Shown in pieces: positions 1 to 6,996 of a stretch of 10,736 nt of DNA. Under the pieces are notes generated by a model, which saw nothing but the letters and a program-made list of their open reading frames with translations, did not search any database and was not told where the DNA came from. The stretch's first letter is position 1; every line of letters begins with the position of its first letter. The position numbers and the translations under genes are program-made. Source of the stretch: an uncultured Rhodobacter sp. (GTDB taxonomy: Bacteria; Pseudomonadota; Alphaproteobacteria; Rhodobacterales; Rhodobacteraceae); NCBI GenBank assembly GCA_937901435.1, contig CALGTJ010000545.1:1-10736 (forward strand), written 5' to 3'.

Positions 1-1
1 G

Positions 2-1351
2 TCACAGCCGCGTCGCACCCTGCCAAACCGCAGGATTGCCGCGCTGAGCCTTGATTTGGTGGATGCGACCCCTGCGCAGACGGTCGCGGCGCTGCTGGCC
101 CCCGGTCGCCGCCGCGCGTTCTTTATGAATGCCCATTGCTGCAACCTGCGTCGCCGCGATCCGGCCTATGCGCGCGCCGTGTCTGGCGCCGACATGCTGC
201 TGCCGGACGGGATCGGGGTCGAACTGGCCGCGAAAATGAGCGGGGCCCCCCTGACCGCCAACCTCAACGGCACCGATCTTGTGCCCGCTCTGTTGAAAGA
301 GGCGGCCGCGCGAGGCAAGTCGGTCTATCTGTTGGGCGGGACATCCGGCACTGCCGAGGCCGCCGCCCTGAAACTGCTGACGCTTTATCCGGACCTGCGC
401 ATTGCGGGTACGCGCGATGGGTTTGGCGGGGCGGCGGACACCGAGGCGCTGATCGCGGATATCAACGGCAGTGGGGCAGATATCCTGCTGGTGGCCTTGG
501 GTGTGCCGATGCAAGAACTATGGCTTGATGCCCATGCCCACCGGATCAATGCCCCGCTAAGCCTTGCGGTCGGGGCCTTGTTCGACTTTCTGGCAGGCCG
601 GGTGGTGCGTGCGCCGAAACTTGTGCGCCGCGCCAAGATGGAATGGGTCTGGCGGCTGGCACAGGAACCGCCCCGACTTGCCAAACGCTATCTGGCGGGG
701 AACGTTTCTTTTCTTGCCCATGCCGCTGTGACCCTGATGCGCCGCAAATCCTTTGCTGATGTCCAAAGACGCTTTCTGGATGTGACGATTTCGGCGGCGG
801 CCCTATTGGCCTTGTCGCCTGTGCTGGCGCTTGCCGCTTTGGCCATCAAGGCCGACAGCCGGGGTCCGGTTCTGTTTCGCCAGACCCGCGTTGGGCGCAA
901 TGGCAAGGTCTTTACCATGTTCAAGCTGCGCTCCATGACCCGCGATGCAGAGGCGCGGCGCGACGAGTTGTTTGCCACATCGGACCGCGACGGGATCTGT
1001 TTCAAATCGCGCGCCGACCCCCGTGTCACCCGCGTGGGCCGTTTCATCCGGCGCGCGTCTATTGACGAATTGCCGCAGTTTCTGAACGTGCTGCGCGGCG
1101 ACATGGCGCTGGTCGGGCCGCGCCCCGCGCTGCCCTGCGAGGTCGAGGCCTATTCCGCCCGTGCGCGGCGCAGGCTGGCGGTCAAGCCGGGCATAACCGG
1201 CCTGTGGCAAGTGTCGGGCCGCGCCACGATCGGCTTTGACCAGATGGTCGAAATGGACCTGTCCTATGCCGCCTCGCGGACCCTGCTGGTCGATCTGTCG
1301 CTGATGCTGCGCACCTTTCGGGCCGTCTTTGGTGGCCGGGGCGCATACTAA
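2..1351 (+). CDS. Fused GT26 (WecG/TagA/CpsF) glycosyltransferase and ExoY-type sugar-phosphate transferase, 5' partial
   Basis: Bifunctional enzyme of the first steps of polysaccharide assembly. The frame is open to the left edge, with 18 codons before the first possible TTG start at 56. That extra peptide includes the usual GT26 opening (IAALSLDLVD), so the true start lies outside the window. Counting from the first visible codon, the N-terminal half shows GT26 motifs: LPDGIGV (67-73), a YLLGG loop (about 109-113), ALGVPMQELW (about 165-174) and the RAP...EW..RL..EP signature (about 203-223). After a hydrophobic segment (about 258-280) comes a bacterial sugar transferase domain: RQTRVGRNG (293-301), KLRSM (308-312), SIDELPQ with the catalytic Asp-Glu pair of monotopic phosphoglycosyl transferases (D355/E356), VGPRP and PGITGLWQVSGR. 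The C-terminal domain should load sugar-1-phosphate on undecaprenyl phosphate; the N-terminal domain should add the next sugar. The sugars cannot be read from sequence. galU follows after 39 bases. Domain calls are firm; the joint function is inferred. Confidence 0.93.
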   Translation, partial: SQPRRTLPNRRIAALSLDLVDATPAQTVAALLAPGRRRAFFMNAHCCNLRRRDPAYARAVSGADMLLPDGIGVELAAKMSGAPLTANLNGTDLVPALLKEAAARGKSVYLLGGTSGTAEAAALKLLTLYPDLRIAGTRDGFGGAADTEALIADINGSGADILLVALGVPMQELWLDAHAHRINAPLSLAVGALFDFLAGRVVRAPKLVRRAKMEWVWRLAQEPPRLAKRYLAGNVSFLAHAAVTLMRRKSFADVQRRFLDVTISAAALLALSPVLALAALAIKADSRGPVLFRQTRVGRNGKVFTMFKLRSMTRDAEARRDELFATSDRDGICFKSRADPRVTRVGRFIRRASIDELPQFLNVLRGDMALVGPRPALPCEVEAYSARARRRLAVKPGITGLWQVSGRATIGFDQMVEMDLSYAASRTLLVDLSLMLRTFRAVFGGRGAY

Positions 1352-1390
1352 ACCTTCCCCTTTATTTCACTCTCTCGCCTAAGGAACCTT

Positions 1391-2281
1391 ATGATGTCCC
1401 ACATTCGCAAAGCCGTTTTTCCCGTCGCCGGGATGGGAACCCGCTTTTTGCCTGCCACCAAATCCATCCCAAAAGAGATGCTGCCGCTGGTGGATCGCCC
1501 CCTGATCCAATACGCCGTTGACGAGGCGCGCGCGGCCGGGATTGAAGAGTTCATCTTTGTCACCGCCGCAGGCAAGGGCGCGTTAGAGGATTACTTTGAC
1601 ACCGCCGCCGCGCTGGAACAGCGCCTTGAGGCCAAGGGCAACACGACCGCTCTGGCCGCGCTGAAGCGCACGCATATGCCCGAGGGCGCGCTTAGTTTTG
1701 TGCGGCAGGCCAATCCGCTGGGTCTGGGTCATGCGGTGCGCCTTGCTCAGCGGCTCATCGGTGACGAAGCATTCGCCGTGCTGCTGCCGGATGATGTGAT
1801 CCAGGGGCGGCCCGGTGCGCTGGCCCAGATGGTCGAGGCCCATGCCGCCAACCGCGGTCATATGGTGGCCACGATGGAGGTGGCGCGCGCGCAGACCGGA
1901 TCCTACGGCATTCTGGATGTGTCACGCGAAGAGGGCCGCCTTGCCCGCGCCCGTGGCATGGTGGAAAAGCCCCGCCCGGAAAATGCGCCCTCTCGCAGTG
2001 CCGTCATCGGGCGTTATATCCTTGAGCCGTCGATCTTTGATCGTCTGGCCAACCTCGGGCCCGGTGCCGGAGGAGAGTTGCAACTGACCGACGCCATCAA
2101 CGCCGATCTTGCCGCCGTCGGTGTGAACGGGTATCGTTTTGAGGGCGAGCGGTTTGATTGCGGCTCTGTGCAGGGGTTCGTGCAGGCCACAGCCGCCTTT
2201 GCATTGGATCGCCCCGACCTGAGCGCCGACCTTGGCAGCTTTCTTGCCGCGCGCATGACCCCCTCGCGACAGGCGGCCTGA
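1391..2281 (+). CDS. galU: UTP--glucose-1-phosphate uridylyltransferase (GalU)
   Basis: Cytoplasmic enzyme that makes UDP-glucose and pyrophosphate from UTP and glucose-1-phosphate, feeding glucose and its derivatives into surface polysaccharides. At 296 residues it has normal GalU length. Visible motifs are the nucleotide-binding GMGTRFLPATKSIPKEMLP (14-32), VDRPLIQY (34-41), GKGALEDYFD (61-70), LGLGHAV (110-116), LLPDD (131-135, metal/nucleotide site), VEKP with K193, APS..AVIGRYIL (199-211), GGELQLTDAI (227-236) and FDCGS (255-259). Two ATGs sit side by side, at 1391 and 1394. The Shine-Dalgarno AAGGA at 1381-1385 fits either, so the protein may be one residue shorter. No terminator is visible in the 39 bases before it, so it is probably co-transcribed with the fused glycosyltransferase. 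A hairpin follows seven bases after the stop codon. Family assignment is very secure. Confidence 0.97.
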   Translation: MMSHIRKAVFPVAGMGTRFLPATKSIPKEMLPLVDRPLIQYAVDEARAAGIEEFIFVTAAGKGALEDYFDTAAALEQRLEAKGNTTALAALKRTHMPEGALSFVRQANPLGLGHAVRLAQRLIGDEAFAVLLPDDVIQGRPGALAQMVEAHAANRGHMVATMEVARAQTGSYGILDVSREEGRLARARGMVEKPRPENAPSRSAVIGRYILEPSIFDRLANLGPGAGGELQLTDAINADLAAVGVNGYRFEGERFDCGSVQGFVQATAAFALDRPDLSADLGSFLAARMTPSRQAA

Positions 2282-2287
2282 TCGCAG

Positions 2288-2309
2288 ACCCTATCCTTTG
2301 GGGTAGGGT
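2288..2309 (+). terminator. Hairpin after galU, probable terminator
   Basis: A 9-bp stem (2288-2296 with 2301-2309, one T-G wobble) closes on the tetraloop TTTG, starting seven bases after the galU stop codon. Outer arms are ACCCTA and TAGGGT. There is no run of T after it, so it is not a textbook intrinsic terminator. It could equally serve as an mRNA 3'-end stabiliser or an attenuating structure before the next gene. Confidence 0.55.
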
Positions 2310-2323
2310 GCTATCCGTCTGAC

Positions 2324-2373
2324 CCTTTGGGGCGCGAGGCCATTCATGGCATTGCAGTGGCGGCCCCGAAAGG
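2324..2373 (+). promoter_or_regulatory. Long-range stem that would cover the ribosome binding site of the next gene
   Basis: CCTTTGGGGC (2324-2333) can pair with GCCCC-GAAAGG (2363-2373), giving ten base pairs with one bulged G at 2368. An inner small stem GCC/GGC (2339-2341 with 2348-2350) lies in the loop. The 3' arm contains most of the Shine-Dalgarno sequence AAAGGA (2369-2374) of the gene starting at 2384, so folding would hide it. This is pairing seen by eye only; whether it controls translation is inference. Confidence 0.3.
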
Positions 2374-2374
2374 A
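2369..2374 (+). promoter_or_regulatory. Ribosome binding site deciding the start at 2384
   Basis: AAAGGA lies nine bases before the ATG at 2384, which opens directly onto a signal peptide. The longer in-frame alternative at 2327 lies before this site and would place 19 unrelated residues ahead of the signal peptide, so 2384 is preferred. Confidence 0.7.
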
Positions 2375-2383
2375 AAATACAGT

Positions 2384-2917
2384 ATGAAACGTCGCCCTGT
2401 CATTGCCTTCTTTGTGAAAACAATCTTTGCCTCGCTTGCCGTTGCGGGCCTGACCGCGGTCCCCCTTGCCGCACAGGATCTGGCGACGCCCGAGGGCGCG
2501 GTCATCCTGACCGTCTCTGGCAATGTAAAAGTCACAAATGCAAACGACACGGCCCAGTTCGATCTGGCCATGCTAGAGGCCATGGGCGGGCGCATGGTGG
2601 AAACCTCGACGATCTGGACCAAGGGTGTGCTCAGCTTTGAGGGGGTGGCGCTGGACGTGTTTGTCGAACGCCTTGGGATCACGGGCAAGACCCTGCGCGC
2701 CACTGCGGTCAACGAGTATTCCGTGACGATCCCCCTCAGCGATGCGGTCGAGGGCGGCCCGATGATTGCCTATCGCCTGAACGGCGAAGAGATGTCATTG
2801 CGCAACAAAGGCCCGCTTTGGATCGTGTATCCCTTCGACAGCGATGCGGATTTTCGCACCGAGGTGGTCTATTCCCGCAGTATCTGGCAACTCGACCGGA
2901 TCGAAGCCATGGACTAA
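2384..2917 (+). CDS. Exported cysteine-less molybdopterin-binding-fold protein (COG3915-like)
   Basis: A 177-residue protein with a clear signal peptide (MKRRP basic start, hydrophobic core about 6-26, probable cleavage after VPLAA near residue 30), so periplasmic. The mature part resembles a short sulfite-oxidase/molybdopterin-binding domain: TIWTKGVLSFEGVAL (76-90), ATAVNEYSVTIP (106-117), the AYRLNGEEMSLRNKGPLWIVYP block (129-150) and SIWQL (166-170). It contains no cysteine. In sulfite oxidase and MsrP a cysteine ligates molybdenum, and here the corresponding region reads AVNEYS, so molybdenum catalysis by the usual route is unlikely. From memory of the family, such proteins are annotated 'molybdopterin-dependent oxidoreductase' or COG3915. 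The kinase gene starts 69 bases downstream on the same strand, suggesting one transcript and a role as ligand-binding or redox-sensing partner of the kinase. That role is inference. Confidence 0.85.
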   Translation: MKRRPVIAFFVKTIFASLAVAGLTAVPLAAQDLATPEGAVILTVSGNVKVTNANDTAQFDLAMLEAMGGRMVETSTIWTKGVLSFEGVALDVFVERLGITGKTLRATAVNEYSVTIPLSDAVEGGPMIAYRLNGEEMSLRNKGPLWIVYPFDSDADFRTEVVYSRSIWQLDRIEAMD

Positions 2918-2975
2918 ACCGGACGTCGAACAGGCGTGGTCCCCAAAGGGCCGGTCATTGCGTGGCAATCAAAAC

Positions 2976-2980
2976 GAGGG
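2976..2980 (+). promoter_or_regulatory. Ribosome binding site deciding the kinase start at 2987
   Basis: GAGGG is followed by six bases and then the ATG at 2987. This gives a protein beginning MAEKTRMLGRARP just before the first membrane helix. The in-frame alternative at 2936 has no comparable site and adds 17 residues of no visible meaning. A small perfect inverted repeat, ATTGC-GTG-GCAAT, lies just before it at 2957-2969. Confidence 0.65.
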
Positions 2981-2986
2981 CGGGTG

Positions 2987-5563
2987 ATGGCGGAAAAGAC
3001 GCGAATGCTGGGTCGGGCCCGCCCTGTGGTGCTGCTTTTTCTGGCTGCTGCGGGCGTGGCGGCCCTGATTTACCTTATGGTGAATGTGGCCCGCGACCTG
3101 CGATTGCTGAACTCGGCCAGATCCGACAATGTCCAATGGACCCTCTCGCAGGCCGAGGTCGAGTTTCTGGAATATCACCTGCATCTGGCGGCCCGGCCCA
3201 TGCAGAGCGATGCGGACGTGGCTTTGCTGCGGCGCAAGTTTGATATCTTTTACAGTCGGATCACCACGCTTCAGCAGTCGTCAATCTATGCCGAACTGCG
3301 GGATGTGCCTGATTTCTCTCGTAATCTCAGGATTGTGCGCACCTATCTTGACCGCTCTGTCGAGATCATAGATGCAGACAATGCGACCTTGATCGGCGAC
3401 CTGACAAAGCTGCGGGACCGGGCAGAGGACGTGCGCGCCAACGTCAGATCCCTCGCCAATTCCGGATTGAATTATTTTGCCCAAGAATCCGACCAGCGCC
3501 GTCTGAATGTGGCGCTGACCCTGTCGCAACTGGCGGTGGGGGTCTCTGTGCTGGTACTGGCTCTGCTGGCCTTTACGCTGTATTACAACCGTTTGAGCCG
3601 ACAGAATATCCGCCGCCGCCGCGAGACGATTGAAACCAGCGAGCGGATGAAAATCGTCACCTCGACCGCTCTTGACGCGGTGATCGTGACCGACGCCTTT
3701 GGCACAATCCTTGAATTCAACGCCGCCGCAGAGCAGATTTTCGGACATCCCTCGACCCACGCCATCGGTCAGGAGTTGGGAAAGCTGATCGTCCCTGACA
3801 AACATATCGCCGCGCATCAGGCGGGGATGAAGCGGATGCGCGAGGGCGGCGAAAAGCGGGTGGTCGGCAAGGGCCGGATCCAATTGGACGCGCGGCGCGC
3901 CGACGGCCAGATTTTCCCGGTGGAATTTGCCATTCAGCAGGCAGAGACTCAGGACGGGGCAATCTTTGTGTCCTTCCTGCGCGACATTTCCCATCGTGTG
4001 CGGGCAGAGCAGCAACTGGTCGAAGCCCGTGACAGGGCGCTGGCGGGCGAAAAGGCCAAGACCGATTTTCTGGCCACCATGAGCCACGAGATCCGCACCC
4101 CCCTGAACGGGTTGCTGGGCAATCTGACCCTGTTGCAAGACACAAGGCTGAACGCCAGACAGGGCCGCTATATCAAGAACATGAACACGTCCGGCAAGCT
4201 ATTGATGAGCCATATTTCCGATGTGCTCGACATCACCAAATACGACGCGGGCAAGTTGCAACTGTGCCCTGTCGCGATGAACATCAGCACCCTGTTGCAG
4301 GATATCGTCGACAACCAAAGCGGCGCGGCGATGGCCCATGACACGACAATTGAATGGGGCTGGGTCGGCCCGGCGACCGACTGGATTCGTGCCGATCGCA
4401 ATCGGCTGCAACATATTCTGATGAATGTGATCGGAAACGCGGTGAAATTCACCCGCCATGGCAAGATTTCCATCCTCGCCGAGATCACCGGATCGCCCGC
4501 CGCAGGCTCTGACCTGTGCATCCGCATTCAGGACACCGGGATCGGGATGAGTGCAGAGCTTCAGACCCAGATCTTTGACGATTTCATGACCGGCGACAGC
4601 TCTTATGATCGCGATGTGGGGGGGACCGGGCTTGGCCTTGGGATTGCGCAAAGGTTCGTCAAGGCGCTTGGCGGGACGATCAAGGTGGACAGCACAGAGG
4701 GGCAGGGCAGCACCTTTGCCATCCGGTTCCCGATCACCCCGATTGCCGCGCCGGATGAGGCAAAAAGAGCGCCCGAGGCCCAGACACCCTCGCGGCCCAG
4801 TTCGGTCTTGCTGGTCGAGGACAATGAGATCAATCGCGAGGTGGCGCGCGAGATGCTGTGGGGGGCCGGGCACAGCGTGACAGAGGCGCATAACGGGCGC
4901 GATGCCATCGAAATGATCAAGACCGGGCAGTTTGATCTGGTCCTGATGGATATCAGTATGCCGATCATGGACGGCAGCGAGGCGACCCGCGCCATTCGCG
5001 CCAGTTCTGACGACTGGGCACGGGTGCCGATTATCGGGCTGACCGCCAATGCCATGGCCGATGAACAAGAGGCATTTCTGCGCGACGGGATGAACGATAT
5101 CCTGACAAAGCCGCTGTCGCGCGAGGATCTGATCCGGGTGATCGCAGAGCATGTGTCGCATCGGTCCGCACCGGTTATTGACGCGCCAAAAACCCCTGCG
5201 CCGGGGGCGGCGTCTACGGTTGCCTTGGCCTATCTCGACGAATTGCGCGACACCTTTGGGGTGGAAAAGCTGCAAGGGCTGCTGGATCGCTTTATCGGCG
5301 AGGTTGACGAGTTGCTGACCTTTCTGGACGATCAGGGGGTCAAGGATCTGCCTGAAACCGCCGAGCGCGCCCACAAGATCGCTGGCAGTGCGGCGACCTT
5401 GGGGGCGGTCGCCTTGCGGGGTGTTTTGGTCGATCTGGAAAACGCGGCTAAAACGGGCGACGGGGTCAGCGCACAGCGCCACATCGACGCTTTGCCAGCG
5501 GTTTGGCGTGCGACACGCGACCTGATCAAGGGCGAACGCAGGGTGGGTCCGCGCGACGACTGA
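2987..5563 (+). CDS. Hybrid sensor histidine kinase (TM-periplasmic-TM-PAS-HisKA-HATPase-REC-Hpt)
   Basis: Inner-membrane tripartite phosphorelay kinase of 858 residues. TM1 is about 13-32 and TM2 about 175-200. The roughly 140 residues between them look mostly helical and should be periplasmic. A PAS domain (about 224-337) has a FixL-like pattern with H277, R283 and R297. HisKA has MSHEIRTPLNG with phospho-acceptor H367. The ATPase shows the N-box N480/N484, DTGIGM (516-521) and GGTGLGLG (545-552). The receiver (about 606-724) has E611/D612, phospho-acceptor D655, T686 and K708. The C-terminal Hpt domain has AHKIAGSA with H796. All expected phospho-transfer residues are present, so it should run His-Asp-His and then pass phosphate to a separate response regulator, which is not in the window. 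It follows the exported molybdopterin-fold gene after 69 bases and is convergent with the export gene. Architecture is like ArcB/TorS/BarA, but I do not assign it to any of these. Confidence 0.95.
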   Translation: MAEKTRMLGRARPVVLLFLAAAGVAALIYLMVNVARDLRLLNSARSDNVQWTLSQAEVEFLEYHLHLAARPMQSDADVALLRRKFDIFYSRITTLQQSSIYAELRDVPDFSRNLRIVRTYLDRSVEIIDADNATLIGDLTKLRDRAEDVRANVRSLANSGLNYFAQESDQRRLNVALTLSQLAVGVSVLVLALLAFTLYYNRLSRQNIRRRRETIETSERMKIVTSTALDAVIVTDAFGTILEFNAAAEQIFGHPSTHAIGQELGKLIVPDKHIAAHQAGMKRMREGGEKRVVGKGRIQLDARRADGQIFPVEFAIQQAETQDGAIFVSFLRDISHRVRAEQQLVEARDRALAGEKAKTDFLATMSHEIRTPLNGLLGNLTLLQDTRLNARQGRYIKNMNTSGKLLMSHISDVLDITKYDAGKLQLCPVAMNISTLLQDIVDNQSGAAMAHDTTIEWGWVGPATDWIRADRNRLQHILMNVIGNAVKFTRHGKISILAEITGSPAAGSDLCIRIQDTGIGMSAELQTQIFDDFMTGDSSYDRDVGGTGLGLGIAQRFVKALGGTIKVDSTEGQGSTFAIRFPITPIAAPDEAKRAPEAQTPSRPSSVLLVEDNEINREVAREMLWGAGHSVTEAHNGRDAIEMIKTGQFDLVLMDISMPIMDGSEATRAIRASSDDWARVPIIGLTANAMADEQEAFLRDGMNDILTKPLSREDLIRVIAEHVSHRSAPVIDAPKTPAPGAASTVALAYLDELRDTFGVEKLQGLLDRFIGEVDELLTFLDDQGVKDLPETAERAHKIAGSAATLGAVALRGVLVDLENAAKTGDGVSAQRHIDALPAVWRATRDLIKGERRVGPRDD

Positions 5564-5637
5564 TGCAGCGGTGCGGTGCCAAGGGTGTCAAAGGTGTCAG
5601 GAGGCAGAGGTCAAGGGCCACGGGCAGGCGTCCGGGT

Positions 5638-6834
5638 TCAGAAGTTCAGGATTCCCAGAACCCGCCCAATCTCGCTGACATTGGTGATCGTGCTGTCATA
5701 GCAGGCAATGGAATCACCGGGCAGCAAAAAAGGGTCGTAATCGTCGCGGTCCGCGCGCCGCAACAGGTTCTCGATGTCGCGTTCGATGACGACTGACACC
5801 TTGGTGACCGGATTGCGCGAAAACAACACGGAAGAGCGGTTTGCACTGGTCGCCCGCGCGCCACCCACACAATTGGTGTTGATGACAGCCTGCAAATAGC
5901 GTGTGCCATAGGGGATCTCGCGCACATCCCGCCCGACCGCAGAGGGCGCGTTGCCGGTGGCCGGCTGTGTCAGGTTGGACAGGAACAAAGAGATCCCCGG
6001 CGGGCTGATCGGGCTGGGCCGCATCAGGTCTTCCTGAAAGCAATTGCGGCTGGGCACAAAGACTTCGTCGCCCGTGAGCAGCATGATATCGACGGCATTC
6101 TGACCCTCGAACACGCCGCGCATATCCAGCGTGTAGAGAGTGCCAAACCGGCGCACCTCGACAGACGAGATATCCGCATCCGGTCGCACGCCCCCGGCCG
6201 CGCGCAGCGCCGCCGACAGGTTGCGCCCCTCGGTCGAGGCCCCCAGCGCGCCCTGACGGCGAGTGTCGACCTGATCCCCCGGAACGCCACCGATCTCGAC
6301 CGCGCGCGGCTCGAACACCGCGCCGGAGACGCCGACGGTGACAGAGGCGAAATCGGCAACGCGCACCGAAATCCGGGGCCGTTCGGAAAAGAAATCCTTG
6401 GCGATCAGTTGTGCCGCGATCTCGTCTTCGATCTGCTGTGTCAGACGTCCCTGCGCCTTGATCGGGGATAGAAACGGCAGTTTGATCGTCCCGTCCCGAG
6501 ATACCACATAGTCGCCGTTAAACGTCTTGTCCCCGCCGACGCGGATATCCACAAGGTCGTTGCGTGTCAGCCGCTCGCCGCGCAAGGACACCGCCGCCAG
6601 CGCCGCGCCCTTGCCACCCGTCCCGCCCCGATAGGGCAGGCATTTCTGTGCGTTCAGACTGGCAGAGCGCAGGTAATCGGCCGCGTTGCGCGACACGTCC
6701 GGTGCGCGGTATTGCGCCTGATACCCGTCGCCGATGGCCACGGGTTCCAGATTGTCCGGCGTATCAAGGGCGGAACAATTTCCCAGCGTCAGCACCGTGA
6801 TGAATGCTACTGCGTATGTGCTTGGCTGCGCCAT
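5638..6834 (-). CDS. Outer-membrane polysaccharide export protein (OPX; Wza/KpsD/BexD type)
   Basis: 398 residues, on the minus strand. OPX proteins form the outer-membrane channel that releases capsule or exopolysaccharide. The N-terminus is hydrophobic (about 8-18) and ends TLGNC with C20, a lipobox-like site whose Asn at -1 is unusual, so lipidation is uncertain. The export domain is about 88-162 (LTRNDLVDIRV, the GDYVVSRDGTIKLPFL block, EIAAQL). A first SLBB-like segment follows (about 165-262: VTVGVSGAVFEPRAVEIGG, LSAALRAAGGV, LLTGDEVFVP). A second similar unit lies near the C-terminus (about 308-395, with LLPGDSIACYD at 370-380). It contains five cysteines in all (20, 65, 265, 322, 378). 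It ends shortly after the last SLBB-like unit without an obvious long amphipathic helix. The Shine-Dalgarno before ATG 6834 is weak (GCGAAAG on the minus strand). It is divergent from the flippase operon and convergent with the kinase, with only 74 bases between them and no clear terminator. Confidence 0.92.
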   Translation of the reverse strand: MAQPSTYAVAFITVLTLGNCSALDTPDNLEPVAIGDGYQAQYRAPDVSRNAADYLRSASLNAQKCLPYRGGTGGKGAALAAVSLRGERLTRNDLVDIRVGGDKTFNGDYVVSRDGTIKLPFLSPIKAQGRLTQQIEDEIAAQLIAKDFFSERPRISVRVADFASVTVGVSGAVFEPRAVEIGGVPGDQVDTRRQGALGASTEGRNLSAALRAAGGVRPDADISSVEVRRFGTLYTLDMRGVFEGQNAVDIMLLTGDEVFVPSRNCFQEDLMRPSPISPPGISLFLSNLTQPATGNAPSAVGRDVREIPYGTRYLQAVINTNCVGGARATSANRSSVLFSRNPVTKVSVVIERDIENLLRRADRDDYDPFLLPGDSIACYDSTITNVSEIGRVLGILNF

Positions 6835-6851
6835 GACTGCTTTCGCTAAGT

Positions 6852-6877
6852 GGCCTGCGGTTCAGGCCTCTATAGGC
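6852..6877. repeat. Overlapping inverted repeats upstream of the export gene
   Basis: GGCCTG (6852-6857) and CAGGCC (6863-6868) form a perfect 6-bp inverted repeat around five bases. A second, overlapping pair GCCT (6866-6869) and AGGC (6874-6877) surrounds CTAT. Both lie 18-43 bases before the start codon of the minus-strand export gene. They could be an operator or alternative mRNA hairpins in its leader. Function is unproven. Confidence 0.35.
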
Positions 6878-6909
6878 AGTTCCAATTCTTGGGTCGAGGG
6901 GGAGATGGG

Positions 6910-6931
6910 CCCATCGGCCCTATCCGATGGG
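6910..6931. promoter_or_regulatory. Perfect 8-bp inverted repeat between divergent genes, operator or hairpin candidate
   Basis: CCCATCGG (6910-6917) and CCGATGGG (6924-6931) are perfect reverse complements separated by CCCTAT. The site sits near the middle of the 202-base gap between the export gene and the flippase gene, where a shared repressor or activator would be expected. It may equally be an mRNA stem. I could not identify convincing -35/-10 promoter boxes on either strand. Confidence 0.4.
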
Positions 6932-6996
6932 ATATGATGCAGGACGGTTGCGCCGCTGCCCCCTCCGGTGGCGTGCGAGACCGGGGCGGGTGTTGC

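Noticed and set aside
56..1351. TTG at 56 as the true start of the fused transferase
   Set aside because: The frame remains open to the window edge, and the residues before TTG match the usual GT26 N-terminus, so the gene is 5' truncated by the window.
1352..1390. Terminator or promoter between the fused transferase and galU
   Set aside because: The 39 bases have no stem and no credible promoter boxes; only the galU ribosome site is visible.
2384..2917. Calling the small exported protein an active molybdenum oxidoreductase
   Set aside because: It has no cysteine and is shorter than catalytic sulfite-oxidase or MsrP proteins. Only the fold is supported.
3281..4138. Minus-strand open frame (285 codons) opposite the periplasmic and PAS parts of the kinase
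   Set aside because: Shadow of a well supported gene; no ribosome site or domain signal.
4199..5482. Long minus-strand open frame (427 codons) opposite the kinase
   Set aside because: It is antisense to the ATPase, receiver and Hpt coding sequence, whose motifs are intact. The translation has no recognisable motif. Such frames are common opposite GC-rich genes.
5584..5599. Short direct repeat GGTGTCA-AA-GGTGTCA between the kinase and the export gene
   Set aside because: Only seven bases, in a convergent gap with no start to regulate and no stem. It is probably chance.
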